DNA of 64,000 bases from RGIG7111 sp036839975. GTDB taxonomy: Bacteria; Bacillota; Clostridia; Peptostreptococcales; Anaerovoracaceae. Below the pieces are notes generated by a model. That model made no database searches. It was not told the origin of the DNA and was given only the letters and a program-made list of their open reading frames with translations. Position numbers and translations under genes: made by a program. Each line of letters starts with the position of its first letter. Within the stretch, counting starts at the first letter, position 1. Shown in pieces: positions 46,718 to 56,822 of this stretch. The DNA lies in contig DAISVU010000007.1 of assembly GCA_036839975.1 (NCBI GenBank), positions 1-64,000 on the forward strand, in the 5' to 3' direction.

Positions 46718-46746
46718 TTGTCAATGAATAGGCACTGTGATATAAT
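46718..46746 (+). promoter_or_regulatory. Promoter of the MoxR-VWA operon
   Basis: TTGTCA (46718-46723), 17 bases, TATAAT (46741-46746). It gives a leader of about 180 bases. The 482-base gap 46453-46934 otherwise has no supported gene. Confidence 0.75.
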
Positions 46747-46934
46747 GCCTCCATATTATTTAAAGGATCGTGTTACCGGCAGCAGGCTTTTTTGAAAATT
46801 GCAGCGAAGATTGTGATCAGGTCGGGATGTAATGCAGATTTTGGAGCATGGGAATGCTTAAAATCAAAAGCTATAAATATAATACAGCTATATGATACGG
46901 ATAGAAAATATAAAAAATATCGAAAGGATATGAA

Positions 46935-47795
46935 ATGGCTGAAGTACAGAAGTTTGAGGGAAGCGGTAAATATGTTGCATCAAAGGAACTTATGAATGCA
47001 GTGAATATAGCGATTGCACTTGAAAAGCCGCTTTTAATCAAGGGTGAACCCGGAACAGGCAAGACAATGCTTGCGGAGTCTATATCGGAAGCACTCGGGA
47101 AAAAGCTCATAGTCTGGAGCATCAAGTCCACGACCAAAGCACAGAAAGGTCTTTATATATACGATACCGTTCAGAGACTGTATGACAGTCAGTTTGGCGA
47201 AGAAGGTGTAGATGACATAGCAAGGTATATCAAGCTCGGGAAACTCGGTGAAGCTTTTAAATCAGACGAGCAGGCTGTGCTTTTGATCGATGAGATCGAC
47301 AAAGCCGATCTGGAATTTCCGAATGACCTATTGTGGGAACTGGATAAAATGGAGTTTTTCATAAATGAAACAAAGGAGACAATTACGGCCAAGACGCGTC
47401 CGATCGTTATCATAACGTCAAATGCGGAGAAGGAACTTCCGGATGCATTTCTGAGAAGATGTATTTTCCACTATATCGAATTTCCCGATGAAGAAAAGAT
47501 GGCAGAAATAATAAAGGTGCATTACGGGGAGCTCGATACTAAGCTGGTGCGGCGTGCGATGGCGGCCTTTTATAAGATCAGAGCTCTTGAGGACATACAA
47601 AAGAAGCCGAGCACATCGGAACTGCTCGACTGGATACAGGCGCTTATGATAAGTGGCATAGATGTAAGAAAACTCGCAGATGGATATCCGCATGCCGGAG
47701 TGCTTTTAAAGAAAAATGAAGATCTTGATATGTTGGAGGAAAATCAGAAAAGGGAAGCCACGGGTGAAGCTGCCGCCGAAGAGGGCTGTGAATAG
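46935..47795 (+). CDS. MoxR-type AAA ATPase
   Basis: A 286-residue AAA+ ATPase with Walker A GEPGTGKT and Walker B LLIDEIDKA, sensor 1 near IITSNAEKELPDAFLRRC. MoxR ATPases act as chaperone-like assembly factors, usually with a VWA protein, as here. The substrate of this pair is unknown. Start ATG 46935 follows the GAAAGG site. The gene abuts the VWA gene with no gap. Confidence 0.9.
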   Translation: MAEVQKFEGSGKYVASKELMNAVNIAIALEKPLLIKGEPGTGKTMLAESISEALGKKLIVWSIKSTTKAQKGLYIYDTVQRLYDSQFGEEGVDDIARYIKLGKLGEAFKSDEQAVLLIDEIDKADLEFPNDLLWELDKMEFFINETKETITAKTRPIVIITSNAEKELPDAFLRRCIFHYIEFPDEEKMAEIIKVHYGELDTKLVRRAMAAFYKIRALEDIQKKPSTSELLDWIQALMISGIDVRKLADGYPHAGVLLKKNEDLDMLEENQKREATGEAAAEEGCE

Positions 47796-48983
47796 ATGTT
47801 TTTGGAATTCTTTTTCAGTCTCCGCGCCGGAGGATTAAAAGTATCGGTGCATGAATGGATGACACTCATGGATGCGATGGAAAAAGGACTCGCGCACTCT
47901 TCTCTGCTTGGATTTTATCATCTCTGCAGATGCGTGCTGATAAAAAGCGAGATCGATTATGACAGGTTTGACCGGATATTCACAAATTATTTCGGCTCTA
48001 TCGAGGAAGACGTATTGCTGCCGAAGCGATTTTGGGAATGGCTTAGCAAGCCGATCGAAAAACTTGATGACAGGATAATGACTGAACTTCCACAGGAACT
48101 TGAAACGCTGCTTGAAAGAATTGAGAAGTTTAAGAAGGAACAGAAAAAAGAGCATAATAAAGGAAAGAAATACATAGGCGCCGGAGGCACTGCACCTATC
48201 GGCCATTCAGGATATAATCCGGCGGGCATACGGATAGGTGATGAAGGAAGGCAGGGGACTGCGCTTCAGATCGCAGGTCAGCGTCAATTCAAGGATTTCA
48301 GAGAAGACAATATCCTTTCGATGAGAGATTTCCAGGTTGCATTCAGGAGGCTCAGGCAGTTTTCAAACAGGCTGGATGTGCCGAGGACAGAGCTGAATAT
48401 AAACAAGACTATAGATGACACCTGCAGTAATGCGGGATATCTCAAGATAGCATGGGACAAGCCTCGTAAGAATTCGATAAAGCTTCTGATGCTTTTTGAT
48501 TCGGACGGATCGATGAAGATGTACCGTGCACTCTGCAGCAAGCTGTTTCATTCGATAAGCATATCAAATAGATTTAAGGATTTTAAAGTCTACTATTTCC
48601 ACAACTGCATCTACGATAATCTTTATACGGATCCGACGTGCACCGACGGTGAATGGCTTCCGACGAAACGGGTGCTGAATAACCTGAATCAGGACTACCG
48701 CGTTATAATCGTCAGCGACGGATGCATGGCTGCATCAGAACTTTTGAAGCCGAACGGAGATATAGTATATACACATGACAATAAAGACCCCGGCAAAGTT
48801 TGGCTTGAGCGTTTCAAAAATAAGTATGACAATATCATATGGCTCAATCCGCTGCCCGAGATGGTGTGGGACAAGGTGTTCGGTGCTGAAACGCTGCTGA
48901 TCATAAAGGATATCTTTCCAATGTACGAACTTAGTCTCACCGGATTGAAGGACGGTATAGGAAAGCTGCTTTCATACAGATAA
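47796..48983 (+). CDS. CoxE-like VWA domain protein
   Basis: A 395-residue protein whose C-terminal part is a von Willebrand factor A domain (LLMLFDSDGSMKMY: the MIDAS site has DxDGS rather than the canonical DxSxS). A hydrophilic linker near residue 110 is Lys/Glu-rich. It starts right after the MoxR stop, the typical MoxR-VWA layout (as in CoxD-CoxE). Likely works with the ATPase to insert a metal or assemble an unknown enzyme. No obvious client lies next to it. Confidence 0.88.
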   Translation: MFLEFFFSLRAGGLKVSVHEWMTLMDAMEKGLAHSSLLGFYHLCRCVLIKSEIDYDRFDRIFTNYFGSIEEDVLLPKRFWEWLSKPIEKLDDRIMTELPQELETLLERIEKFKKEQKKEHNKGKKYIGAGGTAPIGHSGYNPAGIRIGDEGRQGTALQIAGQRQFKDFREDNILSMRDFQVAFRRLRQFSNRLDVPRTELNINKTIDDTCSNAGYLKIAWDKPRKNSIKLLMLFDSDGSMKMYRALCSKLFHSISISNRFKDFKVYYFHNCIYDNLYTDPTCTDGEWLPTKRVLNNLNQDYRVIIVSDGCMAASELLKPNGDIVYTHDNKDPGKVWLERFKNKYDNIIWLNPLPEMVWDKVFGAETLLIIKDIFPMYELSLTGLKDGIGKLLSYR

Positions 48984-49134
48984 AAAGACTTTAAAGCGCC
49001 GGATCGACGGTATGTAAATTGCGTGGATATGCGATACATACTATGCGGCATATTTTATTTATATAATAAATATGGACGGCGTATAATCATCAGGGATCAA
49101 GAAAATATATAAACTGACGGTAAGAAGAAAAGAA

Positions 49135-51310
49135 ATGATTGAAATGATAATCGGTAAAAAAACAGGCCTCTTATTGATTTAGGCATCATTACAACTGTGA
49201 TAATATTACTTATGACGGCCTTGTCAGAAACAGCATCTGCAGGGCTTACAGCAACATCGCTTGATTTTGCCGAGAATTATCTTGCTGTGAAATGGGTATA
49301 CAAATCCGGGGACAGTTGGGAAAACAGTCCTCTGCCTCCGACTCTCGGCGGCGGATATGTATATTCGGCAGCAGATGGTGAGCTGCTCAAATTCGGAAAA
49401 GAAGACGGCAAGATAGAAAAAAAGGTTTCCCTTCCGGGGATGCAGGGTTTCAGTTTGATTCCTATTAGATATATAAAGAAGGATGAATATACAGAGGGAA
49501 AAAATCTGCTTCTGATCCCGGTTTACAACGAAAAGCTCCCCGAAACGGTGAGAGACATTCCAAGAGTTCAGCCGGTACTATCGGCGGTGAGAAGGTACAA
49601 GTTTATGATGCGGACACACTGTATTTGATCGGTTCAACGAGGCTTCAGCAAGATAAGCAGATCTTGACAGATGTGAAATACAATGAAGGTTACTTTTATT
49701 TCGGCACGTGGGGAGACGACAAGAATGACAGCACATATACTGAAAACGTTTATTCGTGTTACAGCATCGGGGATATCATGTATAATAAAGATAAGGGAAA
49801 AGAAACAGAACCCGTATGGACGGTTGAAAAGAATGGCGGCTTTTATTTTGCGGACGCGTTATTCACCGGAGACTATGTGCTGTTCGGTTCAGACCGGGAT
49901 ACGACAAAATCGTCTTCGGGTAAAGGTGCAATGATTTTCAGCTGCATGAGCGGCAGAAAATACCGAGAGACGCAGGCAGATGATACGGTTATAAGTGCAA
50001 AGCCTCTGGAAGGCGATGCAAAATCTGCGGTGGTTTCGGATGATACGTATCCGTCAATCATTCTTGTGGCTACAAAGGGTAAAAAGCTGTACAAATTTAA
50101 ACTCAGTGCCGGCGGAGAACTGGAAAAAACGGAGGGTAAAACGGAAATCGATATAGACGCGCAGACGACGGGTGCACCGGCTGTATATAAAGGTATCATG
50201 TACATGGGTCTCAGTAATTGTACTGTAGAGGGTGTAAAGATATCGACGATGGAGAAGATAAATGCAGTGTCGGTGCCGAACTATCCGCAGGCGGGCATAT
50301 ATATCGAAGTCTGTAAATGAAGAAGACGGATTATTCATTTACGGTTCATATAATAAACCGCCCAGGGGCATATTCCTTCTTAAAGTAGACAGCAGCGGCA
50401 GCATAAGTGAGTCAGAACCGGCTAATAAGCAATTTTTTAAACCTGTGAAAAAAATTAGCGAGTACTGTTTGTCACCGCTTCAGGTTGAAGATCAGGTGAT
50501 CTATTACAAAAATGATTCCAGGTATATAATGGCGCTTGAAAATGGATTTACTATAACAACACATGCAGCTGTGGGAGGGAAGCTCACACCGGATCCCGAT
50601 ACAGGGAAATGCACATACAAAAAAGGCGCTTCGGTCTCTTTTAAGGCTGAAGCCCATGCCGGGTATATGATGGCTGATTTTGTAAAGGACGGTGAAAGCG
50701 TCAGAAAAAGCGGATACGGACCCGCTGATAATGAAGAAGGCTGTGATTTTTATAATTTGCTTGACAATCATATGGTAAAAGCGGTATTTATGTTAAAGAT
50801 CGCTAAAAAACCGTCCGAGATAATAGGGCTCAGTATGTTCGGGTATACCGTTCGATGAGAGCGGGAGGCGGATATAAATATATCGGCAAGAGCAGAACGA
50901 CATCATATGCCGATAAAAAAGTCATGACGGGGACAAAATATTATTATAAACTGCAGGGTGTTTACAAAATGGCATGCGGGCATTTCAACTATATTCGCAT
51001 TTCATCCTGTAAGTCGGGCAGGACAACACTGCGCGTCACAAAGCTTAAGGGCAAAGCGGAAAAGAGAAAAGTCAGGCTCTGCTGGAAGAAGGTCAGAGGC
51101 GCAAACGGATATATAATCTGCCGGGCAAACAGAAAGAGCGGAAGATATAAGATCATAAAAACGACAAAAGGAAATTCAAAGCTGAAATACACAGACAGCA
51201 GACTGAAGAAAGGCGGGACATACTGCTACAAGGTGAAAGCGTACAGGGCTGTGAGCAGTAAGAGAATAAAAAGCGTGTATTCAAATACAGTAAAAGTGAA
51301 AGCAAGGTAA
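49135..51310 (+). pseudogene. Secreted beta-propeller and Fn3-type protein, four frameshifts
   Basis: Four reading frames joined end to end give one secreted protein of about 725 residues. Part 1: a signal peptide (IITTVIILLMTALSETASA) and a PQQ-like beta-propeller start (ENSPLPPTLGGGYVYSAADG). Part 2 continues the propeller (GSDRDTTKSSSGKG, VPNYPQAGIY). Part 3 has a repeat (GLFIYGSYNKPPRGIFLLKVD). Part 4 is fibronectin-III-like (KVRGANGYIICR..KGGTYCYKVKAY). Breaks lie in the seven-A run 49156-49162 (one A short) and near 49560, 50305 and 50850. The multiple breaks suggest decay; the first could be a sequencing error. Confidence 0.75.
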
Positions 51311-51344
51311 CAAATACAGCATTTAAGAAAGAGGAGATTTAATA

Positions 51345-52706
51345 ATGACGAAGAGTGTTAGTAAAAAAGTATTGGCTTTAGCGGTGTCGGCAGCTATTTT
51401 ATTTTTATCTATGTCTTTTGCGGCAGACAATGTGCATGCGGCAGAACAGGTGAAAGTTACAGTAAGCGCAAAGACCATAAGTGAATTTGACATAGTGCAG
51501 AAAGAGATAACCGTAACAAGCGATGCATTTGAACATTTTTATCCTGACCTGGCAGACAAGGACGGAAAGGGCGTCACATATGCTGATGCGCTTGTTGCGG
51601 CGCATATCGATAAATATGGTGATAAATTCAAGAGCAACCCCGGCGGCTATCTTAAGTTTAGTGATGATTACTACGCACAATATCACTCTATCTCAGTTGT
51701 AAAGCAATTTGAACACAGTAAGGTGGGGCTTTATTACAATAATCAAAAACTCGCATCTGCCGTAAACGAGGAAAAGCTTTCCGACGGTGATTTTCTGGAA
51801 GTGGTCTCATTTGAAAAGAACTATAGTGAATGTTACAGCAGGTTCGGCGACAAAGAATACGCGGGCATAGCTGGTGACGATATCGCGGTGAAAATTATCG
51901 CGGATTATTGTGGTAATTCTTATAAGCCGAACAACGGCGCTGAACTTTATACGGTGGATTTTAATACGGGCGCGTTAAACAAGCTTTCGAAAAAGGCGGA
52001 CGGCAACGGGGACGCTGTCTTGAAATTTGATAAAAAAGGAACATATTACATAACGGCAAAAGGGAAGGTAACCTATCCGGATTGGAACGGCAATGCATCT
52101 ACAGCTAACATTGTTCTTCCGCTTGCTAAGGTGACAGTTGCAAAAGCGATTAAACTGAAAAAACCGGAGCTCAAAATAAAACTTACGAGTAATAAAAAAA
52201 GTATGGCAAGCTGGAGCAAGGTAAAATGTGCAGAAAAATATCAGATAAAATACAAGGCGGGAGGCTCAGGTAAATGGTCGGTAAAGACTGTTTCAAAGCG
52301 TAAGATCGGATTTGATAGACTGAGAGCCGGTAAAAAGTATTATTATAAGGTGTGCGCGTTAGTTTATTCTTACGGGAAAACTATATATTCTCCATACAGC
52401 AGAACGAAATCGGTGACGACACTCGGCTCCGCAAAGAGACTTAAAATAAGTGCGGAAAGCGGTAAATATCTGCTTTCATGGCATAAAGTCGCAGCTGCGG
52501 AGGGATATGACAAAAAGGTGAGGTCAAAGTACGAAAAAAAATGGAATACGATCAAACAAGGGACAAAACTGTCGGAGAGTAAGTTTAAGACAATAGGCTA
52601 TATGCCGGGCAAGACATATCAGTATCGTGTAAGAGCATACAAGTCCGTGGGAGGAAAGAAGATCTACGGACCGTGGTCTAATATAGTAACTATAAAGCGC
52701 TATTAG
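51345..52706 (+). CDS. Secreted protein with Fn3-like repeats
   Basis: A 453-residue secreted protein: signal peptide to about VHA|AEQVKV (residue 30), an N-terminal domain of about 230 residues, and two Fn3-like repeats near the C-terminus (ASWSKVKCAEKYQIKYKAGG... and LLSWHKVAAAEGYDKKVRSKY). Lys-rich. These repeats resemble those of the preceding broken gene, so it is likely part of one surface locus. It has no membrane anchor that I can see. Start has GAGGAG upstream. The function is unknown, probably surface binding of a ligand together with the DUF4430 lipoprotein. Confidence 0.75.
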   Translation: MTKSVSKKVLALAVSAAILFLSMSFAADNVHAAEQVKVTVSAKTISEFDIVQKEITVTSDAFEHFYPDLADKDGKGVTYADALVAAHIDKYGDKFKSNPGGYLKFSDDYYAQYHSISVVKQFEHSKVGLYYNNQKLASAVNEEKLSDGDFLEVVSFEKNYSECYSRFGDKEYAGIAGDDIAVKIIADYCGNSYKPNNGAELYTVDFNTGALNKLSKKADGNGDAVLKFDKKGTYYITAKGKVTYPDWNGNASTANIVLPLAKVTVAKAIKLKKPELKIKLTSNKKSMASWSKVKCAEKYQIKYKAGGSGKWSVKTVSKRKIGFDRLRAGKKYYYKVCALVYSYGKTIYSPYSRTKSVTTLGSAKRLKISAESGKYLLSWHKVAAAEGYDKKVRSKYEKKWNTIKQGTKLSESKFKTIGYMPGKTYQYRVRAYKSVGGKKIYGPWSNIVTIKRY

Positions 52707-52771
52707 ATGCATGTTTGAAAAGCGGCAGCTTGTTAAAACTGCTCAGTTGCGATGAAACTGTGCGGTAAAAA

Positions 52772-52797
52772 GGACATATGAGGATATATCCGTTTTA
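52772..52797 (+). terminator. Weak terminator-like hairpin
   Basis: GGACATAT pairs with ATATATCC (one mismatch) and is followed by GTTTTATC. Confidence 0.35.
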
Positions 52798-52836
52798 TCG
52801 AGGCAGTATGAACAAGATGCAGATGGAGATAAACAG

Positions 52837-53559
52837 ATGGCAGAAAATAATACAAAGCAAGACGAGGCGAAAATCAGGCGTGAGAAACAAAGCGATATGA
52901 GCAGGCGGAGCAGCTGGCATTTTTGTAAAACGGGCAGGGTGTTTCTGATTGCAATTACCTTGATATTTGCCATCAGCTGTATGACTGCATGTAAAAGCAC
53001 TCCCTGCGGAAACGGCTCAAACGGTGCATGCAAGACATTGCGAAAAGCTGCGGAAACTCCGAAGACGAAAGATAAGAAAAAAACAGAGAACGATTAAACA
53101 AATAAACATTCGTCAAAGCTGTTAAAAGACAAGGCAAAAAAAGCATTACCGGAAAAAAGGCAAAGAATAAGAGTTGCTGTTACATGACGGTGACCTGTCA
53201 CAGGATAGTTGAACGATGGGGCAGCATACCGTACAGTCTTAAAAAGATCACTCCGAAATCAGGCGTGATCCTTGTTAAACAGAAGGTGGTTCTGAAACGC
53301 GGTGACACGGCGTTTGAAGTAACAAAACGCGTCCTTAAAAGTAAGAGGATTCATTTCGCCTATCAGGGAATCACGCAGTATGGCACCACATACGTTGAAG
53401 CCATAAATAATATATATGAAAAAGGATGTCAATTCAAGGAGTGGCTGGATATACAAAGTCAACGGAATTGCACCGAAGGTCGGCTGCAGCGGATATATGC
53501 TCAGGAACGGAGATGAGCTGGAATGGGCGTACACCTGCAACCTCGGGAAGGATCTGTAA
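52837..53559 (+). pseudogene. DUF4430 lipoprotein, broken
   Basis: A lipoprotein with signal ending ISCMTAC (Cys52), then a DUF4430 domain. The pieces are in different frames: the N-terminus (to TEND and a stop at 53097), then from about 53170 the domain (CHRIVERWGSIPYSLKK, SGVILVKQKVVLKRGDTAFEVTK, YVEAINNIYEKGC) and its end SGWIYKVNGIAPKVGCSGYM with LEWAYTCNLGKDL, shifted again near 53440. The SGWIYKVNG...LGKD end is the hallmark of DUF4430, related to the C-terminal domain of cobalamin-binding proteins such as intrinsic factor. The start has GGAG upstream. Three breaks or more make it a likely pseudogene. Confidence 0.75.
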
Positions 53560-53561
53560 GT

Positions 53562-55121
53562 GTGAGAAGAGACGGTTTCAGCACATATCATCCGATGATA
53601 TGTGCTGTTTATTTTGTGATAATATTGATCTGCAGCATGATATTCATGGCGCCGGCATGCCTATCGGCTTTGTTTGCGGGCGCTTTTTCTTATGCGATAT
53701 ACATCACCAGTAAAAAAGCAGTGAAGACATTTCTTTGCTTATGCCTTCCTGTTATGGCAGCCGCTGTGCTTGTCAATTTTTTATTTAATCATCACGGCGT
53801 GACTATACTTTTTTATATAGGCGATAATCCGGTTACCAAGGAGGCTCTGTGTTACGGAGCCGCATCAGCATCTGTCTTTGCATCGGTGATCATCTGGTGC
53901 TGCTGTGTCAGTATAGCGAGTTCAGACGCGGAGGAAAAAGCATATCTGCCTGCGGCGGCAAGGATATATGCCGATATGTGTGATATGAAAACCGTTGCGG
54001 GAGACAAGGGTCCTAAAAGTGTGACCGGAATCCCGCTAGATATAGTTGAAGGAAGAAGATGGCTCAGGCAGAGAATCATCGCAGGAGCGGGCGCCCGGGT
54101 CGGCAGCGCATCTTTGTCAATATCACCGGATAGAAAAAACACTTTGGAATACAGGACGGATGTTTTCGAACCGGGATATGGTGAAAGCATTGATTCTCAT
54201 GAAGACAAAAAATCAGATATCAGTGCGGACGGGCATAAGCGGGAAAAGCCTGCAATAGAGGCTAGGGATATCTGGTTTAGATACGGAAGAAATGGCAGAG
54301 ATATATTGAAAGGCTTTGATATTCGTGTTTGCAGAGGGACCTTTTATGCGCTTGTAGGCGGAAACGGCACGGGTAAAACGACAGCACTCAAAGTGATATG
54401 CGGTATACTGAAAGCATATCGCGGAAAGTTGAGAAATGTGGCGGAAGGACTGTTTCTCACACAAGATCCGAAAAATGTTTTTGCGGAAGAAACGGTACGG
54501 GAAAATCTGGAACGCGTGTATAATGCCCGCATCGTAAAGGACAGGCATGGTCAGAAAAATCCGCATGACAAAAAAATGAATACAGATATGACGCCGTCAG
54601 GATATATTAAAAAAATGGAAGGCTGTACATCGACGCGGGGACGCACTATGAATGAAAAAAAACAGGAAGGTGATATCGAAGTAATAAGTGAGAGACTGGG
54701 GATATCGCATATTCTCGACATGCATCCTTATGATATTTCTGGAGGTGAACAGCAGCGCGTTGCACTGGGTATGCTGCTTTTAATGAGGCCTGAGGTGTTT
54801 CTTATGGACGAACCGACTAAAGGCATGGATCCGTTCTTCAAAGAGGAGTTCGCCGGAATCGTTTCGGAATTGAAAAGCGAGGGCAAGACGATTCTTACGG
54901 TTTCACACGATATAGAGTTCTGCGCAAAGTATGTGGACCGTGTCGGTATGATGTTCGACGGACAGCTGACAGCAGAAGGAACACCGCACAAGGTATTCGG
55001 GGAAAACAGGTTCTATACGACTGCGGCATCAAAGATTACACGAGGCCTGCTCGAAAATGCGCTTACAGCGGATGATATAACTAAAGCGCTGAGATTATCA
55101 GATTATGGAAAAACATACTGA
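53562..55121 (+). CDS. EcfT-EcfA fusion of an ECF transporter (energising module)
   Basis: A 519-residue protein with two parts. Residues 1-125 are the N-terminus of EcfT (start VRRDGFSTYHPM, three or four TM helices, FLFNHHGVTILFYIGDNPVT); the rest of EcfT is missing. After a linker, residues 230-500 are an ABC ATPase with Walker A GGNGTGKTT, signature DISGGEQQRVALG, Walker B EVFLMDEPTKG and the H-loop. The GTG start at 53562 follows GGGAAGG. It seems a truncated T component fused to one ATPase, where most systems have separate T and two A domains, so it may not be functional. Overlaps EcfS by 17 bases. Confidence 0.78.
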   Translation: MRRDGFSTYHPMICAVYFVIILICSMIFMAPACLSALFAGAFSYAIYITSKKAVKTFLCLCLPVMAAAVLVNFLFNHHGVTILFYIGDNPVTKEALCYGAASASVFASVIIWCCCVSIASSDAEEKAYLPAAARIYADMCDMKTVAGDKGPKSVTGIPLDIVEGRRWLRQRIIAGAGARVGSASLSISPDRKNTLEYRTDVFEPGYGESIDSHEDKKSDISADGHKREKPAIEARDIWFRYGRNGRDILKGFDIRVCRGTFYALVGGNGTGKTTALKVICGILKAYRGKLRNVAEGLFLTQDPKNVFAEETVRENLERVYNARIVKDRHGQKNPHDKKMNTDMTPSGYIKKMEGCTSTRGRTMNEKKQEGDIEVISERLGISHILDMHPYDISGGEQQRVALGMLLLMRPEVFLMDEPTKGMDPFFKEEFAGIVSELKSEGKTILTVSHDIEFCAKYVDRVGMMFDGQLTAEGTPHKVFGENRFYTTAASKITRGLLENALTADDITKALRLSDYGKTY

Positions 55122-55831
55122 CAGGGAAAAGAAAAGAACCGCTGCGGCGCTTACATGTCTGCTGTTCGCTCTCATGGCGGGTATGGTAATTGCTTATGCG
55201 GTAATCGCTGATGACAGGATATTTTACTTTGTATCTGTTACGATGATGATGCTTACTATTGCAGCCATATTTATCGGGACGGAAAGAAAAAGATCGCGCA
55301 CCAGTGAGATTGTGATTGTTTCGACAATGGTGACTATTGCAGTTGTATGTCGAGCAGCATTCTTTATGCTTCCTGAAATAAAGCCTGCTGCTGCTGTAGT
55401 AATCATATCGGCTGTGTGTCTAGGAGAAAGGACGGGATTTATGATCGGTGCGCTTTCCATGTTCATATCTAACTTTAGTTTGGTAGGGGCCATGGACGCC
55501 GTGTCAGATGTTCGTTATGGGAATGACCGGTCTTATAGCCGGCGCCGTCATAAATTTACATGAAAAAATGAGATCGCCGCTTGCAATGGCGGCTGTGTCC
55601 GGTGTATGCACATTTACCGTATACGGTTTATTGGTGGATATTTGGACTGCGTTCGGTTTTTATGCACGACCTACACCTGAGTCTGTTTTGGCAGTGTATG
55701 CGGCGGCGGTGGCTCTAAACGCAATATTCGCAGTGAGTACAGGGATTTTTGTGTTTTTCTTTGGCGAACCCGTCATCAAAAAAATCGATAGGGTCAAGTT
55801 GAAATACGGGATATTCTATTCGCGTATATAA
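55105..55831 (+). pseudogene. ECF transporter S component, single frameshift
   Basis: The substrate-binding membrane subunit. Frame one runs to ISNFSLVGAM..., then the frame shifts; the second part continues (MFVMGMTGLIAGAVINLHEK ...). In the second frame the family motif GPWTPCQMF appears just before MFVMGM. Removing one G from the four-G run at 55486-55489 joins them as SLVGPWTPCQMF. About 240 residues and six TM helices when joined. The substrate could be cobalamin, judging only from the nearby DUF4430 lipoprotein. Possibly a real break, possibly an error. Confidence 0.8.
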
Positions 55832-55840
55832 ATAAGTATA

Positions 55841-55876
55841 AAAAAGGCCGTTACCGTAATTGAGGCGGCGGCCTTT
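55841..55876 (-). terminator. Bidirectional terminator between ECF genes and lexA
   Basis: AAAGGCCG (55843-55850) pairs with CGGCCTTT (55869-55876). On the minus strand a TTTTTTATAC tail follows, so it chiefly ends lexA; the plus-strand tail is short. Confidence 0.85.
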
Positions 55877-55887
55877 GACCTTTGCAG

Positions 55888-56544
55888 TCAACGCAGATGT
55901 CTGAAAACTCCTGTAACCTTTCCGAGTATCTTTACATCAGTAACGTTTATAGGACTCATCGATGAATTTTCAGGCTGAAGCCGTATGTGATCCCTTTCCC
56001 TGTAGAATGTTTTTACTGTCGCTTCGCTTTCAAAGCCGTTCAGCATAGCGACTACAATATCACCATTTTCTGCGGTGTTTTGCTGATGTACCAGGATATA
56101 ATCCCCATCCATGATCCCCGTTTCAATCATGCTTTCGCCATGTACGGTCAGCATGAAATGTGTGCCGTTTGCAACAAAGCTGCCGGGTACAGGAAAGTTC
56201 TTCTCGATATTTTCTTCCGCGAGTATCGGTGTTCCTGCGGCTATACGCCCTATCACAGGGATATCGACAACATCGGTACGATCTCCGGCAAGCGATACAT
56301 CTGAAAGGTCTGCAGGTCCGCATTCCGCTATGTCCTCGGAGTCAACTATCATCAGCGCACGAGGCTTTGACGGGTCTTTTTTGATGTAACCGGCCTTCTC
56401 TAGAGCAGATATATCCTTATGAGCTGTAGAAGTCGATTTTATGCCCAGTGCAGCACATATCTCCCTTACGGTAGGCGGATAGCCTTTTTTTTTAATCTCA
56501 TCTTTCATGTGATTCAGTATCTTTTGTTCGCGTTCTTTCAGCAT
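55888..56544 (-). CDS. lexA: LexA repressor
   Basis: The SOS repressor, which cleaves itself when RecA is activated. The 218-residue protein has the N-terminal winged helix (YPPTVREICAALGIKSTSTAHKDI), the cleavage site A103-G104 (RIAAGTPI), the nucleophile S138 (HGESM) and K178 (EATVKTF). The ATG at 56544 is preferred to 56565 because GGAGGGGG lies upstream and the family starts at MLKEREQ. Its promoter region has LexA-like sites, as expected for autoregulation. Confidence 0.95.
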   Translation of the reverse strand: MLKEREQKILNHMKDEIKKKGYPPTVREICAALGIKSTSTAHKDISALEKAGYIKKDPSKPRALMIVDSEDIAECGPADLSDVSLAGDRTDVVDIPVIGRIAAGTPILAEENIEKNFPVPGSFVANGTHFMLTVHGESMIETGIMDGDYILVHQQNTAENGDIVVAMLNGFESEATVKTFYRERDHIRLQPENSSMSPINVTDVKILGKVTGVFRHLR

Positions 56545-56752
56545 AATCCCCCTCCGCAATAACAAAATAAAATCCCGGCTTATTGAAATCCGCTGGCATG
56601 TGAATTTTTTGATTGTACCGAGACGTCTTAAGCGCTGTACCGCAGTAATAAGGCGGTGTGGCTGTTGATATATTTGTTCCTGCCAGATTCAAAGATCCGA
56701 TCCGGTCAATCAAATTTGAATGCATAAAATATATACTATTATAGATACTGAC

Positions 56753-56790
56753 ATGATAGCATAAAAAAAGCATAATGTAAACAGACGTTC
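56753..56790 (-). promoter_or_regulatory. lexA promoter with overlapping LexA-like operator
   Basis: On the minus strand, TTTACA (56776-56781), 17 bases, and TATCAT (56753-56758) form a promoter. The sequence GAACGTCTGTTT (56779-56790, minus) overlaps the -35 box; it fits a GAACnnnnGTTT pattern close to known Firmicutes LexA sites. The leader of lexA would be about 200 bases. Confidence 0.6.
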
Positions 56791-56810
56791 ACGGAGACTT
56801 AATCAAACCG

Positions 56811-56822
56811 GAACGTCCGTTT
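56811..56822 (+). promoter_or_regulatory. Second LexA-like box (GAACGTCCGTTT)
   Basis: A nearly identical site on the plus strand, 20 bases from the first, in opposite orientation. A partial third copy (AAACAGACGCTA) lies at 56828-56839. Repetition of the same word three times argues for a real operator cluster shared by lexA and the AEC permease gene. Confidence 0.5.

Noticed and set aside
46792..46995. 67-residue frame starting with TTG
   Set aside because: Overlaps the MoxR start, has no ribosome binding site, and its composition is like untranslated sequence.
48984..49134. Cobalamin riboswitch before the DUF4430/ECF locus
   Set aside because: No B12-box-like conserved sequence or enough room is seen.
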